A DNA stretch of 64,000 bases from contig JADEXA010000002.1 in NCBI GenBank assembly GCA_015207365.1, forward strand, positions 1-64,000. Reading direction: 5' to 3'. Positions 1 to 9,188 of the stretch are shown here, one piece after another. The notes beneath the pieces were generated by a model that was not told where the DNA came from, ran no database searches, and saw only the letters and a list, made by a program, of their open reading frames with translations. The DNA comes from Vacuolonema iberomarrocanum LEGE 07170 (lineage in GTDB: Bacteria > Cyanobacteriota > Cyanobacteriia > Elainellales > Elainellaceae). A program made the position numbers and the translations under genes. Each line of letters starts with the position of its first letter. Positions within the stretch are counted from its first letter, which is position 1.

Positions 1-2
1 AC

Positions 3-119
3 ACCTGGGAGATTTTGACCTCCTTGGCCGCCACCGCTCAGCAGCAAGGTGTTTCCTTTATTGATTGGGTGGCTGAGGCCATGACCTTACCCCCTCTCTC
101 CCCAGACGATTCCCGCTAA
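3..119 (+). CDS. C-terminal end of a transposase-like protein (5' part outside window)
   Basis: An open frame runs in from the left edge and stops at TAA 117-119, giving 38 residues. The segment ILTSLAATAQQQGVSFIDW resembles the C-terminal tail of IS66-like and related cyanobacterial transposases, where a 'CRQQG-S-xDF' pattern is common. That match is from memory and is weak. The upstream part is missing, so intactness cannot be judged. It could equally be the tail of another protein. Confidence 0.4.
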   Translation, partial: TWEILTSLAATAQQQGVSFIDWVAEAMTLPPLSPDDSR

Positions 120-199
120 ACAAATACGTTGCGGGCGGCACAGGTTTTTAGAGTCTGGTTTTTCATCGTGCCGAGCTACTTACCATTGCTTCCATGCAG

Positions 200-287
200 G
201 GCTTACGCAGAAGTCGCGTCATCCTGCGTGAATTCGTTAATCTTGTGGCCGCAATGTGGCCACAAAATTAACACAATACCTAAGTCC
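200..287 (+). repeat. Copy A of the ~89-bp TTACGCA-ended palindromic repeat
   Basis: The copy starts with GGCTTACGCA and ends with a degenerate CTAAGTCC. Inside, 236-250 pairs with 258-272 (15 positions, one mismatch) around a 7-base loop, with GTGGCC/GGCCAC at the top. It aligns over its length with copies at 35323-35394, 57963-58051 (inverted) and 60564-60640. The rest of 120-615 shows no convincing gene; it is AT-rich leader DNA for the gene at 616. Confidence 0.75.
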
Positions 288-615
288 TGAATCTGTGACG
301 TAGTCCAGCAACACCGCAAGATTCGGTAATGCTGCTAACGAATAGATAGCTTGAAAGATTCATTAGATCATTACGATATTGCTGTCGTGTTTGGGATAGT
401 CCTGCTTTAGGATAAGTTCAGACTTCTATTCAGTACGGCTTACTTTTTATCCTTTTTTAGAAAGTTATCAAGAGTACGATGTCATCCATTGTGCGATCGT
501 AGCTCTGGCCAATAACGGAGGGATCTTATCGATCACTTACGCCCATGCTTAGAGATTTCAATCACGTTTTCTAAGCTTCGGGATTGCGAATTTTTTATCT
601 TACGGCTTAATAGTA

Positions 616-2280
616 ATGATGCTGAAACGAACTCCTTCTATTGAGAACTGGATTCTCGTTGGTTTTCTTGTCTTTGGTTTTTTCGGCATTCTTCAGCACG
701 AAATGTGGCGTGACGAAATGCAAGCCTGGCTGTTAGCAAGAGACAGCGCATCGGTTCTCGACTTATTTCACGTTATGCAGTACGAAGGGCATCCTGCCCT
801 TTGGCATCTATGCCTGTATGGCATCAGCCAAATGACCCAGCAAGTCTTCTTTGTTCAAGTTTTTCATTTCCTAATTTCCCTCGGAATTGTTTATATCATT
901 GTTCGGCATTCTCCATTTTTGCCACTTCAAAAGTTCTTCCTATCATTTAGCTACTTCATCTTCTTTGAATATACGTTTGTTAGTCGTAACTATAACCTAG
1001 GTGTTCTTTTTCTATTGCTGTTCTGCGTTGCCTACTACCGTCCAAAGCCAAGATACATACTCCTGGCAGCGTTACTAGCCTTAGCAGCGAATACAAATGT
1101 GTATGCTTTTATGGTGAGTATTGCCCTGGCTTTGTTTTGGCTCTTAGATGTGTTTCGACAAGTCAACGTTAGACAGATTCCGCATAAACAAATTGCTATT
1201 ACTGGAATCGTACTCGGTGCGGGTTGGGGGCTATCCGCACTAAAACTGCTGCGGGTAATGTTGCCCCAATTGACAGGTAACTTTTTGTCTATAGATGTTA
1301 GACCTGATGTTCTTGTATCATCCTCTACTCTGCAGATGATACCCAACATAAGCAGTAGGAGTCTTTCAGCCTCGGACTTAGTTGCTAATGTAGCTCGTAC
1401 GTTGACTGATATCTGGAAGAGCTATGCGCCAATTTCATCATTCTCTGATGTTCACTTTTGGAATACAAATCTTCTGACAGCAAATGATGAGGTATTCTCC
1501 TTCTTTGGAATTGCTGTAGGAGATTATCTGGCCTTGGGTTTGGCGATCGCTATGCTAGGCATCACCACCTACATTCTTTCGCGGAACTTCCCAGTACTCT
1601 GTATGTACGTCGTGGGGAATGCCATATTGTTCATATTTCGGTTAGGCATCCACGATGACGCCTTTAATCGCCACATCGGTCATTTCTTCATCCTCTTTAT
1701 CATGAGCCTATGGCTATCGAATGCGCATCTGTCAAAGCCTCCAAATATCTCCAAACGTCCATCGAAAATTTTTTCTAAGATCACAACGGAGAACGATCGA
1801 TTTTTACTCCAACGTCGTTTTCTCACGTTAGTTTTAGCGGTTCAGTTTCTGGCAGGAATCCATGCTGCCGGAATGGACTATCTCTATCCGTTTTCTACCG
1901 GTAAATTGGCAGCCGCCTATCTGCGTGACCATAATCTGTCTGAGATGGAAATCTTTGGTTCTCGGTATCGTCAAGCCAGTCTTCTTTCTGGCTATCTGAA
2001 TAAACCTATTTACTATCCAGAGTATGGAGAGTTTGGTTCTTTCTGGACAACCAGGGCTCCAGAAATTGAAGACGAAGGGGAGCTCCTAGACGCGATTCGA
2101 ACCAAGCTTGACAGGACAGAGGGGCAAACGCTCGTATTAGCATTGACTGATCCTTTGGAATCTCTCAATGCCATGGACATGACAATTGATGAGCTGATCC
2201 AGTTTGAATCGTCAATCGTTTCCAGTGAAACCTTCTATTTATACTTAGCTCAAGGGAATACAGTACACAGTCGCCAGTGA
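616..2280 (+). CDS. Multi-pass membrane protein, GT-C (ArnT/GT39-like) glycosyltransferase candidate
   Basis: 554 residues with about ten hydrophobic segments. After a first membrane span (about 12-26) comes HEMWRDEMQAWLLARDS, and then GHPALWH near residue 58. An acidic residue in the first periplasmic loop followed by a hydrophobic bundle is characteristic of polyprenyl-phosphate-sugar-dependent GT-C enzymes, so transfer of a sugar onto a lipid-linked glycan at the outer membrane face is the likely role. No acceptor can be named. It opens the glycan region, and a related but shorter protein with a WWDETDFW motif closes it at 15073-16290. ATG 616 is followed at once by a second ATG at 619, so the exact start is uncertain by one codon. 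Confidence 0.75.
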   Translation: MMLKRTPSIENWILVGFLVFGFFGILQHEMWRDEMQAWLLARDSASVLDLFHVMQYEGHPALWHLCLYGISQMTQQVFFVQVFHFLISLGIVYIIVRHSPFLPLQKFFLSFSYFIFFEYTFVSRNYNLGVLFLLLFCVAYYRPKPRYILLAALLALAANTNVYAFMVSIALALFWLLDVFRQVNVRQIPHKQIAITGIVLGAGWGLSALKLLRVMLPQLTGNFLSIDVRPDVLVSSSTLQMIPNISSRSLSASDLVANVARTLTDIWKSYAPISSFSDVHFWNTNLLTANDEVFSFFGIAVGDYLALGLAIAMLGITTYILSRNFPVLCMYVVGNAILFIFRLGIHDDAFNRHIGHFFILFIMSLWLSNAHLSKPPNISKRPSKIFSKITTENDRFLLQRRFLTLVLAVQFLAGIHAAGMDYLYPFSTGKLAAAYLRDHNLSEMEIFGSRYRQASLLSGYLNKPIYYPEYGEFGSFWTTRAPEIEDEGELLDAIRTKLDRTEGQTLVLALTDPLESLNAMDMTIDELIQFESSIVSSETFYLYLAQGNTVHSRQ

Positions 2281-2311
2281 TAAACTGTATTTAGCGCATT
2301 GCTGATTGAGG

Positions 2312-2366
2312 GGATGATTTTTTCTGAGAGGGGGCGCGGTGCGCCCCCTCTCAGAAAAAATCATCC
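2312..2366. repeat. Perfect 26-bp hairpin with GGT loop
   Basis: Arms 2312-2337 and 2341-2366 are perfectly complementary and enclose the loop GGT. The base of the stem is A/T-rich (GATGATTTTTTCTGAG) and the top is G/C-rich (GGGGGCGC). It lies 31 bases after the stop of the GT-C gene and could terminate transcription in either direction. The same apex, GC-GGT-GC, occurs in otherwise different hairpins elsewhere in the window. Confidence 0.9.
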
Positions 2367-3093
2367 TTGGCTTTTGCAACCCCGTATTTAGCTACTGTGC
2401 ATACGATGTCCGTTTTTTAACCCTCGGGCAACCTCTCTGAAGATACTGTGAGAAATCCGTAAACCATACAAGTGGAGGACTCACGAGAGACTCACGAGGC
2501 TGAGAGCTTCGTAAAGCCCAATGTTCTAAACACATCAGTCAGAATACGACCTTACTGATTTTGCTAACTCTCGGGAACTAAACACCTCAAAGTTTGTCCT
2601 CTACAGGTAGAGACGAACGCTCAACAGGTTTTGACCCAAAAGGCTATTTTCCTCCCACAGATAAGTTGCCAATTTACCGATTGTTGCAGGTGTATGGTGA
2701 GGCTAGTGATCAATACTTAATGAACCGTAAAGGTTTTATAAAGGTGAGAATATTCTCATGGTTTTCTAATGAAAGCCATGTTACTTTTCCACTATAAAAA
2801 GTATTGAGAATGCTTGAGGGATAAGTAGTTTAGCTCCTTAGTGAAATCTTTTTCGTGAGGATTTTCTCTGGTGCGTATTGCAGTAACCAAGAGTATTTAA
2901 AGGTCAAGTTTTGGTCAATTACTCTTACTGAATTCCAGTTCTGAATTGTTTATCTTGAAATTTAGCCCCCCAAGAATAATTCATTTTGTCGAAGACGTAA
3001 TTTAGTTCCCTGCTACTGATCTGTTAGGTCTGTTAGGGTGTAAAGCGTTTACGCGAGCTCTGGAATATGACATTCTTATTGACTTAGATTTCA
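2367..3093. other. Long intergenic region without a convincing gene
   Basis: About 730 bases of mixed composition separate the GT-C gene from the GT2 gene at 3094. An open frame of 67 codons at 2594-2797 (TTG start) has no recognised domain and no clear ribosome binding site, so I do not call it. The stretch just after the hairpin (GTATTTAGCTACTGTGCATA near 2384) resembles the flank sequence of the 95-bp elements at 39330 and 57837, suggesting an older, decayed copy. Confidence 0.5.
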
Positions 3094-4119
3094 ATGGAAC
3101 TCAAAATTTCGGTTGTTATTCCGGTTCACAATGGAGGAGACAGCTTTGTCCGCTGTCTCGAGAGTTTTAGGGATTCTACTCGACAACCCGATGAAGTTAT
3201 TGTGGTCGCCGATGGTGATACTGATGGCTCTCGGGAGGTTGCAGAATCGTTTGGAGCCAAGGTTTTTCGGTATCCATCTCCGGGTGGGCCAGCCCGAGCG
3301 CGCAATCGAGGAGCTAACGCAGCGCAAGGGGATATTGTGCTCTTCATTGATGCTGACGTAACGATTCATTCTGATACGTTGGCACGCGTTGAAGACGCGT
3401 TTCAGCAAGCCCCTGAACTCTCGGCTTTAATCGGTTCCTACGACGATGCGCCGGGGGATGAAGGTTTCCTCTCTCAATATAAGAATCTGTTTCATCACTA
3501 CACCCATCAGGTGTCTTCGGATGTTGCTTTTACATTCTGGGGCGCTTGTGGTGCTATTCGACGATCGGTGTTTCAGACCGTTGGCGGTTTCGATGAAAGC
3601 TATCGTAAGCCCTGTGTAGAGGACATCGAACTGGGTTATCGACTCAGGCAGGCCGATTATGCTATCCGTTTATGTAAGGATATTCAGGTGAAGCACCTGA
3701 AGCGTTGGACGCCCATGTCCTTGCTGAGAGCGGAAGTCTTCTACCGAGCGCTGCCATGGGCGGATTTGATTCTGAGCGATCGCCGCTTTGATGCAGATTT
3801 GAATCTCAGTCATACTAATCGCTTAAGCGTCTTGATGGTGTTTGCCCTGGTAGGGTGTCTCATCGCTAGCCCATTTGCTCCCATGGCCTTGGCGATCGCC
3901 CTCATTCTGTCTATTACCTTATTGATCATCAATAGAGACGTTTATCTCTTTTTCTACCGCAAGCGGGGACTGCTTTTCGCCCTCAAAGTTGTACCCTGGC
4001 ACTGGTTTTACTTCCTCTATGGCGGAGCGGCGTTTGCCTACGGCATGCTATGTCATTTTATGCGCCGTTTTCGATTACCGAACCCTCCTACACCCTATGG
4101 AGTTCTCCGATCCAAGTAA
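3094..4119 (+). CDS. GT2 family glycosyltransferase with C-terminal membrane segments
   Basis: 341 residues. The N-terminal GT-A domain begins with ISVVIPVHNGG (about 4-14), continues with PDEVIVVADGDTDGS and GGPARARNRGA, and has the metal/nucleotide-binding FIDADV near residue 87. WGACGAIRRSVF and GGFDESY...EDIELGYRLR follow, as in GT2 enzymes that use UDP- or dTDP-sugars. Two or three hydrophobic stretches after about residue 245 should anchor it in the cytoplasmic membrane. The likely role is addition of one sugar to a lipid-linked surface glycan; donor and acceptor are unknown. The next gene, 125 bases on, is a flavoprotein on the same strand. Confidence 0.88.
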   Translation: MELKISVVIPVHNGGDSFVRCLESFRDSTRQPDEVIVVADGDTDGSREVAESFGAKVFRYPSPGGPARARNRGANAAQGDIVLFIDADVTIHSDTLARVEDAFQQAPELSALIGSYDDAPGDEGFLSQYKNLFHHYTHQVSSDVAFTFWGACGAIRRSVFQTVGGFDESYRKPCVEDIELGYRLRQADYAIRLCKDIQVKHLKRWTPMSLLRAEVFYRALPWADLILSDRRFDADLNLSHTNRLSVLMVFALVGCLIASPFAPMALAIALILSITLLIINRDVYLFFYRKRGLLFALKVVPWHWFYFLYGGAAFAYGMLCHFMRRFRLPNPPTPYGVLRSK

Positions 4120-4244
4120 TGCGATCGCATCCGTTCTACGCGTTTGCTCGAGGCAGGACATCTCCGAATAGGCCATTCACTAATGTCCATGCGCGTCGTC
4201 CACGTCCCATGCGCGTTACTCAGCAGTTTTAAGGAATTATCGAT

Positions 4245-5735
4245 ATGCAGTCTTTCCCAGTCGTTATCATTGGTGGTGGTCCCGCCGGACTTACCGCAGG
4301 CTATGAGCTCATGAAGCATGGCAAGCAGTCCATCGTCTTAGAAAAAGGCGACAAGGTGGGTGGCATCTCCCGCACCGAAACGTACAAGGGATACCGTTTT
4401 GATATTGGCGGTCATCGTTTCTTCACGAAGGTGAGCGAGGTTCAAGAGGTCTGGAAAGAGATTCTGGGTGACGACTTTATCCAAACGCCACGCATGTCCC
4501 GGATCTACTACAACGGCAAGTTCTACGACTATCCGCTGTCGTTGATGAAGACGCTGAAAAATCTTGGCCCCATAACCAGCACCCATATCGTGGCCAGCTA
4601 TCTCAAAGCTAAGGCAAAGAAGTATGTGGCTGGAGATATCGAAGCGGAAACCTTCGAAGATTGGGTGATTGATTGCTTTGGAGAGCGCTTGTATCGCATC
4701 TTCTTCAAAACTTATACAGAGAAAGTTTGGGGCATTCCCTGTAGCCAGATTCGAGCCGACTGGGCGGCGCAGCGCATTCAGAACTTGTCGCTGAAGCAAG
4801 CGGTGCTCAATGCCTTGTTTGGCAATCAAAATGCAAAGAGCCTGATCAAGACGTTTGACTATCCTCGTCTCGGCCCGGGCATGATGTGGGAACGCTGCCA
4901 GGAATTGCTGGAACGGCATGGTTCGCCGGTGCATCTCAACACCGAAGTGGTGCGTGTGGAGCGCGAAGGTCAACGCATCACGAAGGTGATTCTCAAGCAA
5001 GGGGATGAGCTTTCTGAATTGACGGGTGAACACTTCGTCAATTCCATGCCGATCGCCGCTTTGGTGCATCGCCTCGACCCACTCCCACCTGACGAGGTAC
5101 TGGCCGCTGCCCGGGGGCTCAAGTACCGCGACTTTTTGATTGTGTCGTTGATTATCGACCGCCCCGAGCTCTTCCCCGACAACTGGCTCTATATCCACAG
5201 CCCTGAGTTTCGGGTAGGCCGCATCCAAAACTTCAAGAACTGGAGCCCTGAAATGGTGCCTGACTCCAGCAAAACCTGCTTGGGTATGGAGTACTTCTGC
5301 AGTGAAGGGGATGATTTGTGGGAGATGTCTAATGACAAGCTAATTGAGCTGGCGTCGCAGGAAATTGTGCGTCTGAATCTTGGGGTGCAGCCCGGTGATG
5401 TTGAGGATGGCTGCATCATTCGCCAGTACAAAGCCTATCCCGTCTACGACGGCGAATATCGCCAGCATCTGAAGGTATTGGAAGACTACATCAAAACCTT
5501 CGAAAACTTGCAGACGGTCGGTCGCAACGGCATGCACCGGTATAACAACCAGGATCATTCCATGTTGACGGCGCTATTGGCGGCGAAGAACATCGTGGGC
5601 GAGCAACATGACATCTGGAATGTGAATGTGGAACGGTCTTACCACGAAAACTTCACCAACGAGGAATGGTCGAAGGTGAAGCAGGATGCCCAGAGTACCA
5701 AGGACGACTCTGTCTCGCTCTCTCGGGCGGCGTAG
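4245..5735 (+). CDS. FAD-dependent oxidoreductase, UDP-galactopyranose mutase/amine-oxidase-like
   Basis: 496 residues. The Rossmann dinucleotide site is VVIIGGGPAGLTAGYEL (about 5-21), followed by an acidic strand end VLEKGDKVGG and the GYRFDIGGHRFFTK segment typical of UDP-galactopyranose mutase and protoporphyrinogen-oxidase-like flavoproteins. It ends with NGMHRYNNQDHSM, which closes the FAD site in this group. Proteins of this type sit in many polysaccharide clusters and are thought to act on nucleotide sugars or lipid-linked sugars, but the substrate cannot be told from sequence. A clear HIP1 octamer and a short spacer separate it from the GT2 upstream. It is not a GMC enzyme, unlike the two flavoproteins at 9189 and 10866. 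Confidence 0.85.
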   Translation: MQSFPVVIIGGGPAGLTAGYELMKHGKQSIVLEKGDKVGGISRTETYKGYRFDIGGHRFFTKVSEVQEVWKEILGDDFIQTPRMSRIYYNGKFYDYPLSLMKTLKNLGPITSTHIVASYLKAKAKKYVAGDIEAETFEDWVIDCFGERLYRIFFKTYTEKVWGIPCSQIRADWAAQRIQNLSLKQAVLNALFGNQNAKSLIKTFDYPRLGPGMMWERCQELLERHGSPVHLNTEVVRVEREGQRITKVILKQGDELSELTGEHFVNSMPIAALVHRLDPLPPDEVLAAARGLKYRDFLIVSLIIDRPELFPDNWLYIHSPEFRVGRIQNFKNWSPEMVPDSSKTCLGMEYFCSEGDDLWEMSNDKLIELASQEIVRLNLGVQPGDVEDGCIIRQYKAYPVYDGEYRQHLKVLEDYIKTFENLQTVGRNGMHRYNNQDHSMLTALLAAKNIVGEQHDIWNVNVERSYHENFTNEEWSKVKQDAQSTKDDSVSLSRAA

Positions 5736-5839
5736 GAGTTCGACGAATCTGTGGATTGCTCGGAGCGATCGCGCTCTGACCCTAACCTAGCCCTAAAAAT
5801 AACTGCCCAAGTTACTGCATTTTAAGAGGACTGAAGTTG

Positions 5840-6973
5840 ATGGAATCACCAAACGTTACCATCGTTGTCTCGCCCCGAGAACGCTTTAGTTTTACCCAAA
5901 AATCTCTCGATAGCCTGTACGAGCATACGCAGATGCCATTTCATCTGGTGTATGTCGATGGCAATTCGCCGCCATCGGTTCGCGATTATCTAGCGACGCA
6001 GGCTACAGAGAAGGGGTTCGAGTTAGTTCGTGTCGACCACTTTTTGACTCCAAATCAGGCTCGAAATATCGGTATCTCTAAGGTCAAGACCCAGTATGTC
6101 GCCTTTGTCGATAACGATGTGATTGTCTCGCCGGGATGGCTAGAGGCATTGGTGCAATGCGCTGAAGAGGCTAATGCGGATATCGTAGGCCCCCTCACCT
6201 GCCAGGACGAACCCGTGCATGAGACTATCCACTTTGCCAATGGGGTAGCCCGTGTCATCGTCGATGTAAAGGGACGGCGGCGCATGCGGGAGAAAATGAC
6301 CCGCCAAGGACAACGGGTTACTGAAAACCGAGCCAAGCTCGAGCGGGTACAGGCCGAACTAGTGGAGTTCCACTGCATGTTGGTCAACATGCAAGTGTTT
6401 CAAAAGCTAGGGCCGTTGGACGAACGCTTCATGAACACGAAAGAGCATGTCGATCTGTGCATGAGCGTGGCTGAAGCTGGAGGATCCGTCTATTTTGAGC
6501 CAGATTCCCTTGTTACCTATGTCCCTGGAATCGCCTGGACTTTGCCGGATTTGCACTACTACATGCTGCGCTGGAGCGATGCGTGGGAGCGATCGAGCCT
6601 AGCGCACCTGCAGCAGAAGTGGAATCTGTCTGAAGACATTTACTTCACCCATAAGTACAAGGCCATGGGTTGGCGTCGCCGCAAGATGATCCTGTCGCCG
6701 ATCTTGGATCGGTTGACCTTCGGCCTATTGCAGCGTCGTGTTTTCGAAAAACTAACCTTTGGGCTCCTGAAAACGCGGTTGGTGGAAAAGGTCTTGATGT
6801 ATGGTCTGCTGGCTCCAGCAGAGCGATTGCTGAATGGGTTTCTGACCCGCCGCCATGCCCAGAATTGGCTCCAGCAAGACTTACCCAGATCCGATCGGCT
6901 CTATTTGAGCGCCCCCGAGGCGGCTTCCAAGACGCTTACAGGTAAAGTTGATGAAAATTCTTCTGCTGCATGA
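5840..6973 (+). CDS. GT2 family glycosyltransferase
   Basis: 377 residues from ATG 5840; a TTG one codon earlier is also in frame. AGAGGA about ten bases upstream supports the ATG. The GT-A fold is recognisable from NVTIVVSPRERFSFTQKSLDS, FHLVYVDGNSPPSVRDYL, LTPNQARNIGI and the DxD-like AFVDNDVIVSPGW near residue 95. A later GPLDERFMNTKEHVDLCM matches the acceptor-side GG-DE...ED region. The C-terminal third is basic and partly hydrophobic and probably binds the membrane. The stop overlaps the next gene by 23 bases, so the two are almost certainly cotranscribed and possibly translationally coupled. Confidence 0.88.
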   Translation: MESPNVTIVVSPRERFSFTQKSLDSLYEHTQMPFHLVYVDGNSPPSVRDYLATQATEKGFELVRVDHFLTPNQARNIGISKVKTQYVAFVDNDVIVSPGWLEALVQCAEEANADIVGPLTCQDEPVHETIHFANGVARVIVDVKGRRRMREKMTRQGQRVTENRAKLERVQAELVEFHCMLVNMQVFQKLGPLDERFMNTKEHVDLCMSVAEAGGSVYFEPDSLVTYVPGIAWTLPDLHYYMLRWSDAWERSSLAHLQQKWNLSEDIYFTHKYKAMGWRRRKMILSPILDRLTFGLLQRRVFEKLTFGLLKTRLVEKVLMYGLLAPAERLLNGFLTRRHAQNWLQQDLPRSDRLYLSAPEAASKTLTGKVDENSSAA

Positions 6974-8204
6974 CTATGGCACTGCGACAGGAGGCGCTGA
7001 ATTACAAGTCCTTTCGCTGCGCCAAAATTTACTAGAGCGTGGTCATGAGGTGCGCTTGTTTTCCAGTCGTGCAATACAGGTGGAGGACTATCCGCAACTG
7101 GCCGACCATACCTGCTTTGGCGCTACGTCAAAGATTCGGGTGCTGGCACAAACGGCAAATGTCTCAGCCTACTATGCCTTGCGGCAGGTTCTAGCGGAAT
7201 TTCAGCCCGATGTTGCCCATATACGGATGTTCCTCACTCAGCTATCGCCGTTGATTCTGCCATTGCTGCGAGACATCCCCTGTGTGTATCAGACATCGGT
7301 ATACAACGCGATCTGCCCGGTGGGTACGAACGTCTTACCGGATGGGCAGCCGTGCCAGTCGGCACCCGGACGCGTTTGTTTGACCTCGGGCTGTTTACCG
7401 ATCAAAACCTGGATGGCGTTGATGGTGCAGCAAAAGCTCTGGCAGCGGTGGCGACCTGCCGTTGACCAGGTGGTTGCCCTGAGCCATGCGATGAAAGCGG
7501 AATTGGAGGCGGGTGGACTCTACCCGGTGGAGGTGATTCACAACGGCGTACCCGAGCGATCGCCCCGTCCGCCCCTGAGCGACCCGCCAACGGTGGTCTA
7601 TGCGGGACGACTGGTGCCTGAAAAGGGAATCGACGTGTTACTGCGGGCATTTGCGATCGCCCAAGCCCAGGTGCCCCACGCGCGGCTATTGCTGGCCGGG
7701 CAGGGCGGTGCCGAGGGCGAGCTGCGACAGTTAGCTCAGGATTTATCCATTAGCGAGCAGGTAACCTGGCTGGGGCATCGCTCGCGATCGGATCTCGAAG
7801 CGTTGTTTGACCAAGCCTGGGTGCAGGTGGTGCCGTCGTTATGGGCGGAGCCGTTTGGCAATGTCACGACCGAAGCCATGATGCGCGGCACAGCGGTCAT
7901 TGCTAGTGCGATGGGGGCGCAACCCGAAATTGTAAAGGCAGACCAGACGGGCTTTTTGGTACCCCCTGGGGATGTGGATAGCTTGGGTACTGGGCTGGTC
8001 AAGCTGTTGCAGAATCGAGACTTGGCTGAAGCAATGGGGCAAGCGGGACGCGATCGCGCCCTTACCCACTTCAGTGAAGCTCGCCGCACGGAACAATTTT
8101 TGGCGCTCTACCGACGGCTGCACGCGCACTATGCCAAACCACTAACATTTGTCGCGCAGCCTGATATCGCACAGCCAGAGACTGCACAGCCAGAGGAATG
8201 TTAA
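6951..8204 (+). CDS. GT4 family (GT-B) glycosyltransferase
   Basis: 417 residues from ATG 6951 (TTG 6948 is one codon earlier). The N-terminal half begins MKILLLHDYGTATGGAELQ, the glycine-rich acceptor-side loop of GT4 enzymes. The C-terminal half has the strand VVYAGRLVPEKGIDVLLRAF (about 215-234) and the donor motif SLWAEPFGNVTTEAMMRGTAVIAS, whose E-x7-E pair binds the nucleotide sugar. A retaining transferase using UDP- or GDP-sugars is expected. CVYQTSVYNAICPVGTN in the middle is Cys-containing and seen in some relatives. It overlaps the gene before it, and its TGTTAA end lies within the ribosome-binding region of the gene after it. Confidence 0.92.
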   Translation: MKILLLHDYGTATGGAELQVLSLRQNLLERGHEVRLFSSRAIQVEDYPQLADHTCFGATSKIRVLAQTANVSAYYALRQVLAEFQPDVAHIRMFLTQLSPLILPLLRDIPCVYQTSVYNAICPVGTNVLPDGQPCQSAPGRVCLTSGCLPIKTWMALMVQQKLWQRWRPAVDQVVALSHAMKAELEAGGLYPVEVIHNGVPERSPRPPLSDPPTVVYAGRLVPEKGIDVLLRAFAIAQAQVPHARLLLAGQGGAEGELRQLAQDLSISEQVTWLGHRSRSDLEALFDQAWVQVVPSLWAEPFGNVTTEAMMRGTAVIASAMGAQPEIVKADQTGFLVPPGDVDSLGTGLVKLLQNRDLAEAMGQAGRDRALTHFSEARRTEQFLALYRRLHAHYAKPLTFVAQPDIAQPETAQPEEC

Positions 8205-8206
8205 CG

Positions 8207-9139
8207 ATGGGTCACCCTCAGCTAAGTATCATCATTCCCACCTTTAACCGTCCTGAGCTGTTGCAACGGGCGGTGCACAGCGCCCTTGACCAGACGTTTG
8301 CAGATATTGAAGTGATCGTTGTTGACGATGGCTCAACCCCGGCGGTCAGTCTAGCCGACCACGAAAAGCTGAGGGTGCTGCGTCTCGACCCCAATGAGGG
8401 CGGCCCGATGGCGCGTAATCGCGGTGCGGCGATCGCCCAAGCGCCGTGGATTACCTACCTGGACGACGATGATGTCCTGCTGCCGGATATGGCAGAACGG
8501 GCTATGAAAGCTATCCAGCAGATCCCATCTACCTTGCCGCGCCCCGTCGGCTTGCTGTTTGGCCTCGAAGTTGTGGATCCGCAGGGGAATGTGGTGGTCA
8601 CCCATCGTCCGCCGACGCTGCCCTTAGGCTCTCATTTCTGTCTAGAACCCATTCCCCCTGGCACGTCCTTCATTACCAAGCAAACCTTGGTCGTTGAACG
8701 GGATGTGTTTTTGGGTATGGGGGGTTTCGACCCAGCCTTTACCTCGCGCATTCATACTGAGCTGTTTCTGCGGCTCAACCCAGTGTGTTCGCTCTGGGGG
8801 CATCCGGAGACCACCTATCGCTTGTCAGCCCATGGGGGGAACCGGGTGTCGTCCAATCCCCAACGCCGCCAACAAAATTTTGAGCGGCTGTTGACCAAGC
8901 ACCGGGAGCTGTTTACTCGTCATCCTCGCCGTACGGTGGCTGACTTTGTGTTCAACCATGCTGACATGCTGTATCGCAGTGGGCAGCGTTGGGCTGCGGC
9001 CAAAGCCTGGGGCCATGCGTTTAGGGTGCATCCCCTCCATGCGATCGCCCGCTTGATTTCCCCCTACAAACAGCAAGTGATGAAGCGGATATTCGCGGCC
9101 AAAATCCGCTTCCCGTGGACGATGTCCGATGCCCACTGA
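8207..9139 (+). CDS. GT2 family glycosyltransferase
   Basis: 310 residues from ATG 8207. An in-frame ATG at 8198 overlaps the previous stop, but AGAGGA at 8192-8197 is correctly spaced only for 8207. The GT-A core shows LSIIIPTFNRPELLQRAVHS, DIEVIVVDDGSTP, GGPMARNRGAAIAQAPWITYLDDDDV (metal-binding DDDD) and GFDPAFTSRIHTELFLRL. There is no obvious membrane segment, so it is probably a soluble enzyme associated with the cluster's lipid-linked intermediates. The donor is unknown. It completes a run of three overlapping or nearly overlapping glycosyltransferase genes (5840-9139). Confidence 0.9.
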   Translation: MGHPQLSIIIPTFNRPELLQRAVHSALDQTFADIEVIVVDDGSTPAVSLADHEKLRVLRLDPNEGGPMARNRGAAIAQAPWITYLDDDDVLLPDMAERAMKAIQQIPSTLPRPVGLLFGLEVVDPQGNVVVTHRPPTLPLGSHFCLEPIPPGTSFITKQTLVVERDVFLGMGGFDPAFTSRIHTELFLRLNPVCSLWGHPETTYRLSAHGGNRVSSNPQRRQQNFERLLTKHRELFTRHPRRTVADFVFNHADMLYRSGQRWAAAKAWGHAFRVHPLHAIARLISPYKQQVMKRIFAAKIRFPWTMSDAH

Positions 9140-9188
9140 TCGGGCCAACTCTCGTTCGTTCTAACTCTCTTATGTCTTTAGAGGTTTT

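Noticed and set aside
2594..2797. 67-codon frame with TTG start
   Set aside because: No ribosome site, no family resemblance, and it lies in a spacer with repeat remnants.
4338..5228. Long minus-strand open frame (296 codons) opposite the mutase-like gene
   Set aside because: It mirrors a well-supported + strand gene with clear FAD motifs; the opposite-strand product has no recognisable domain or ribosome site.
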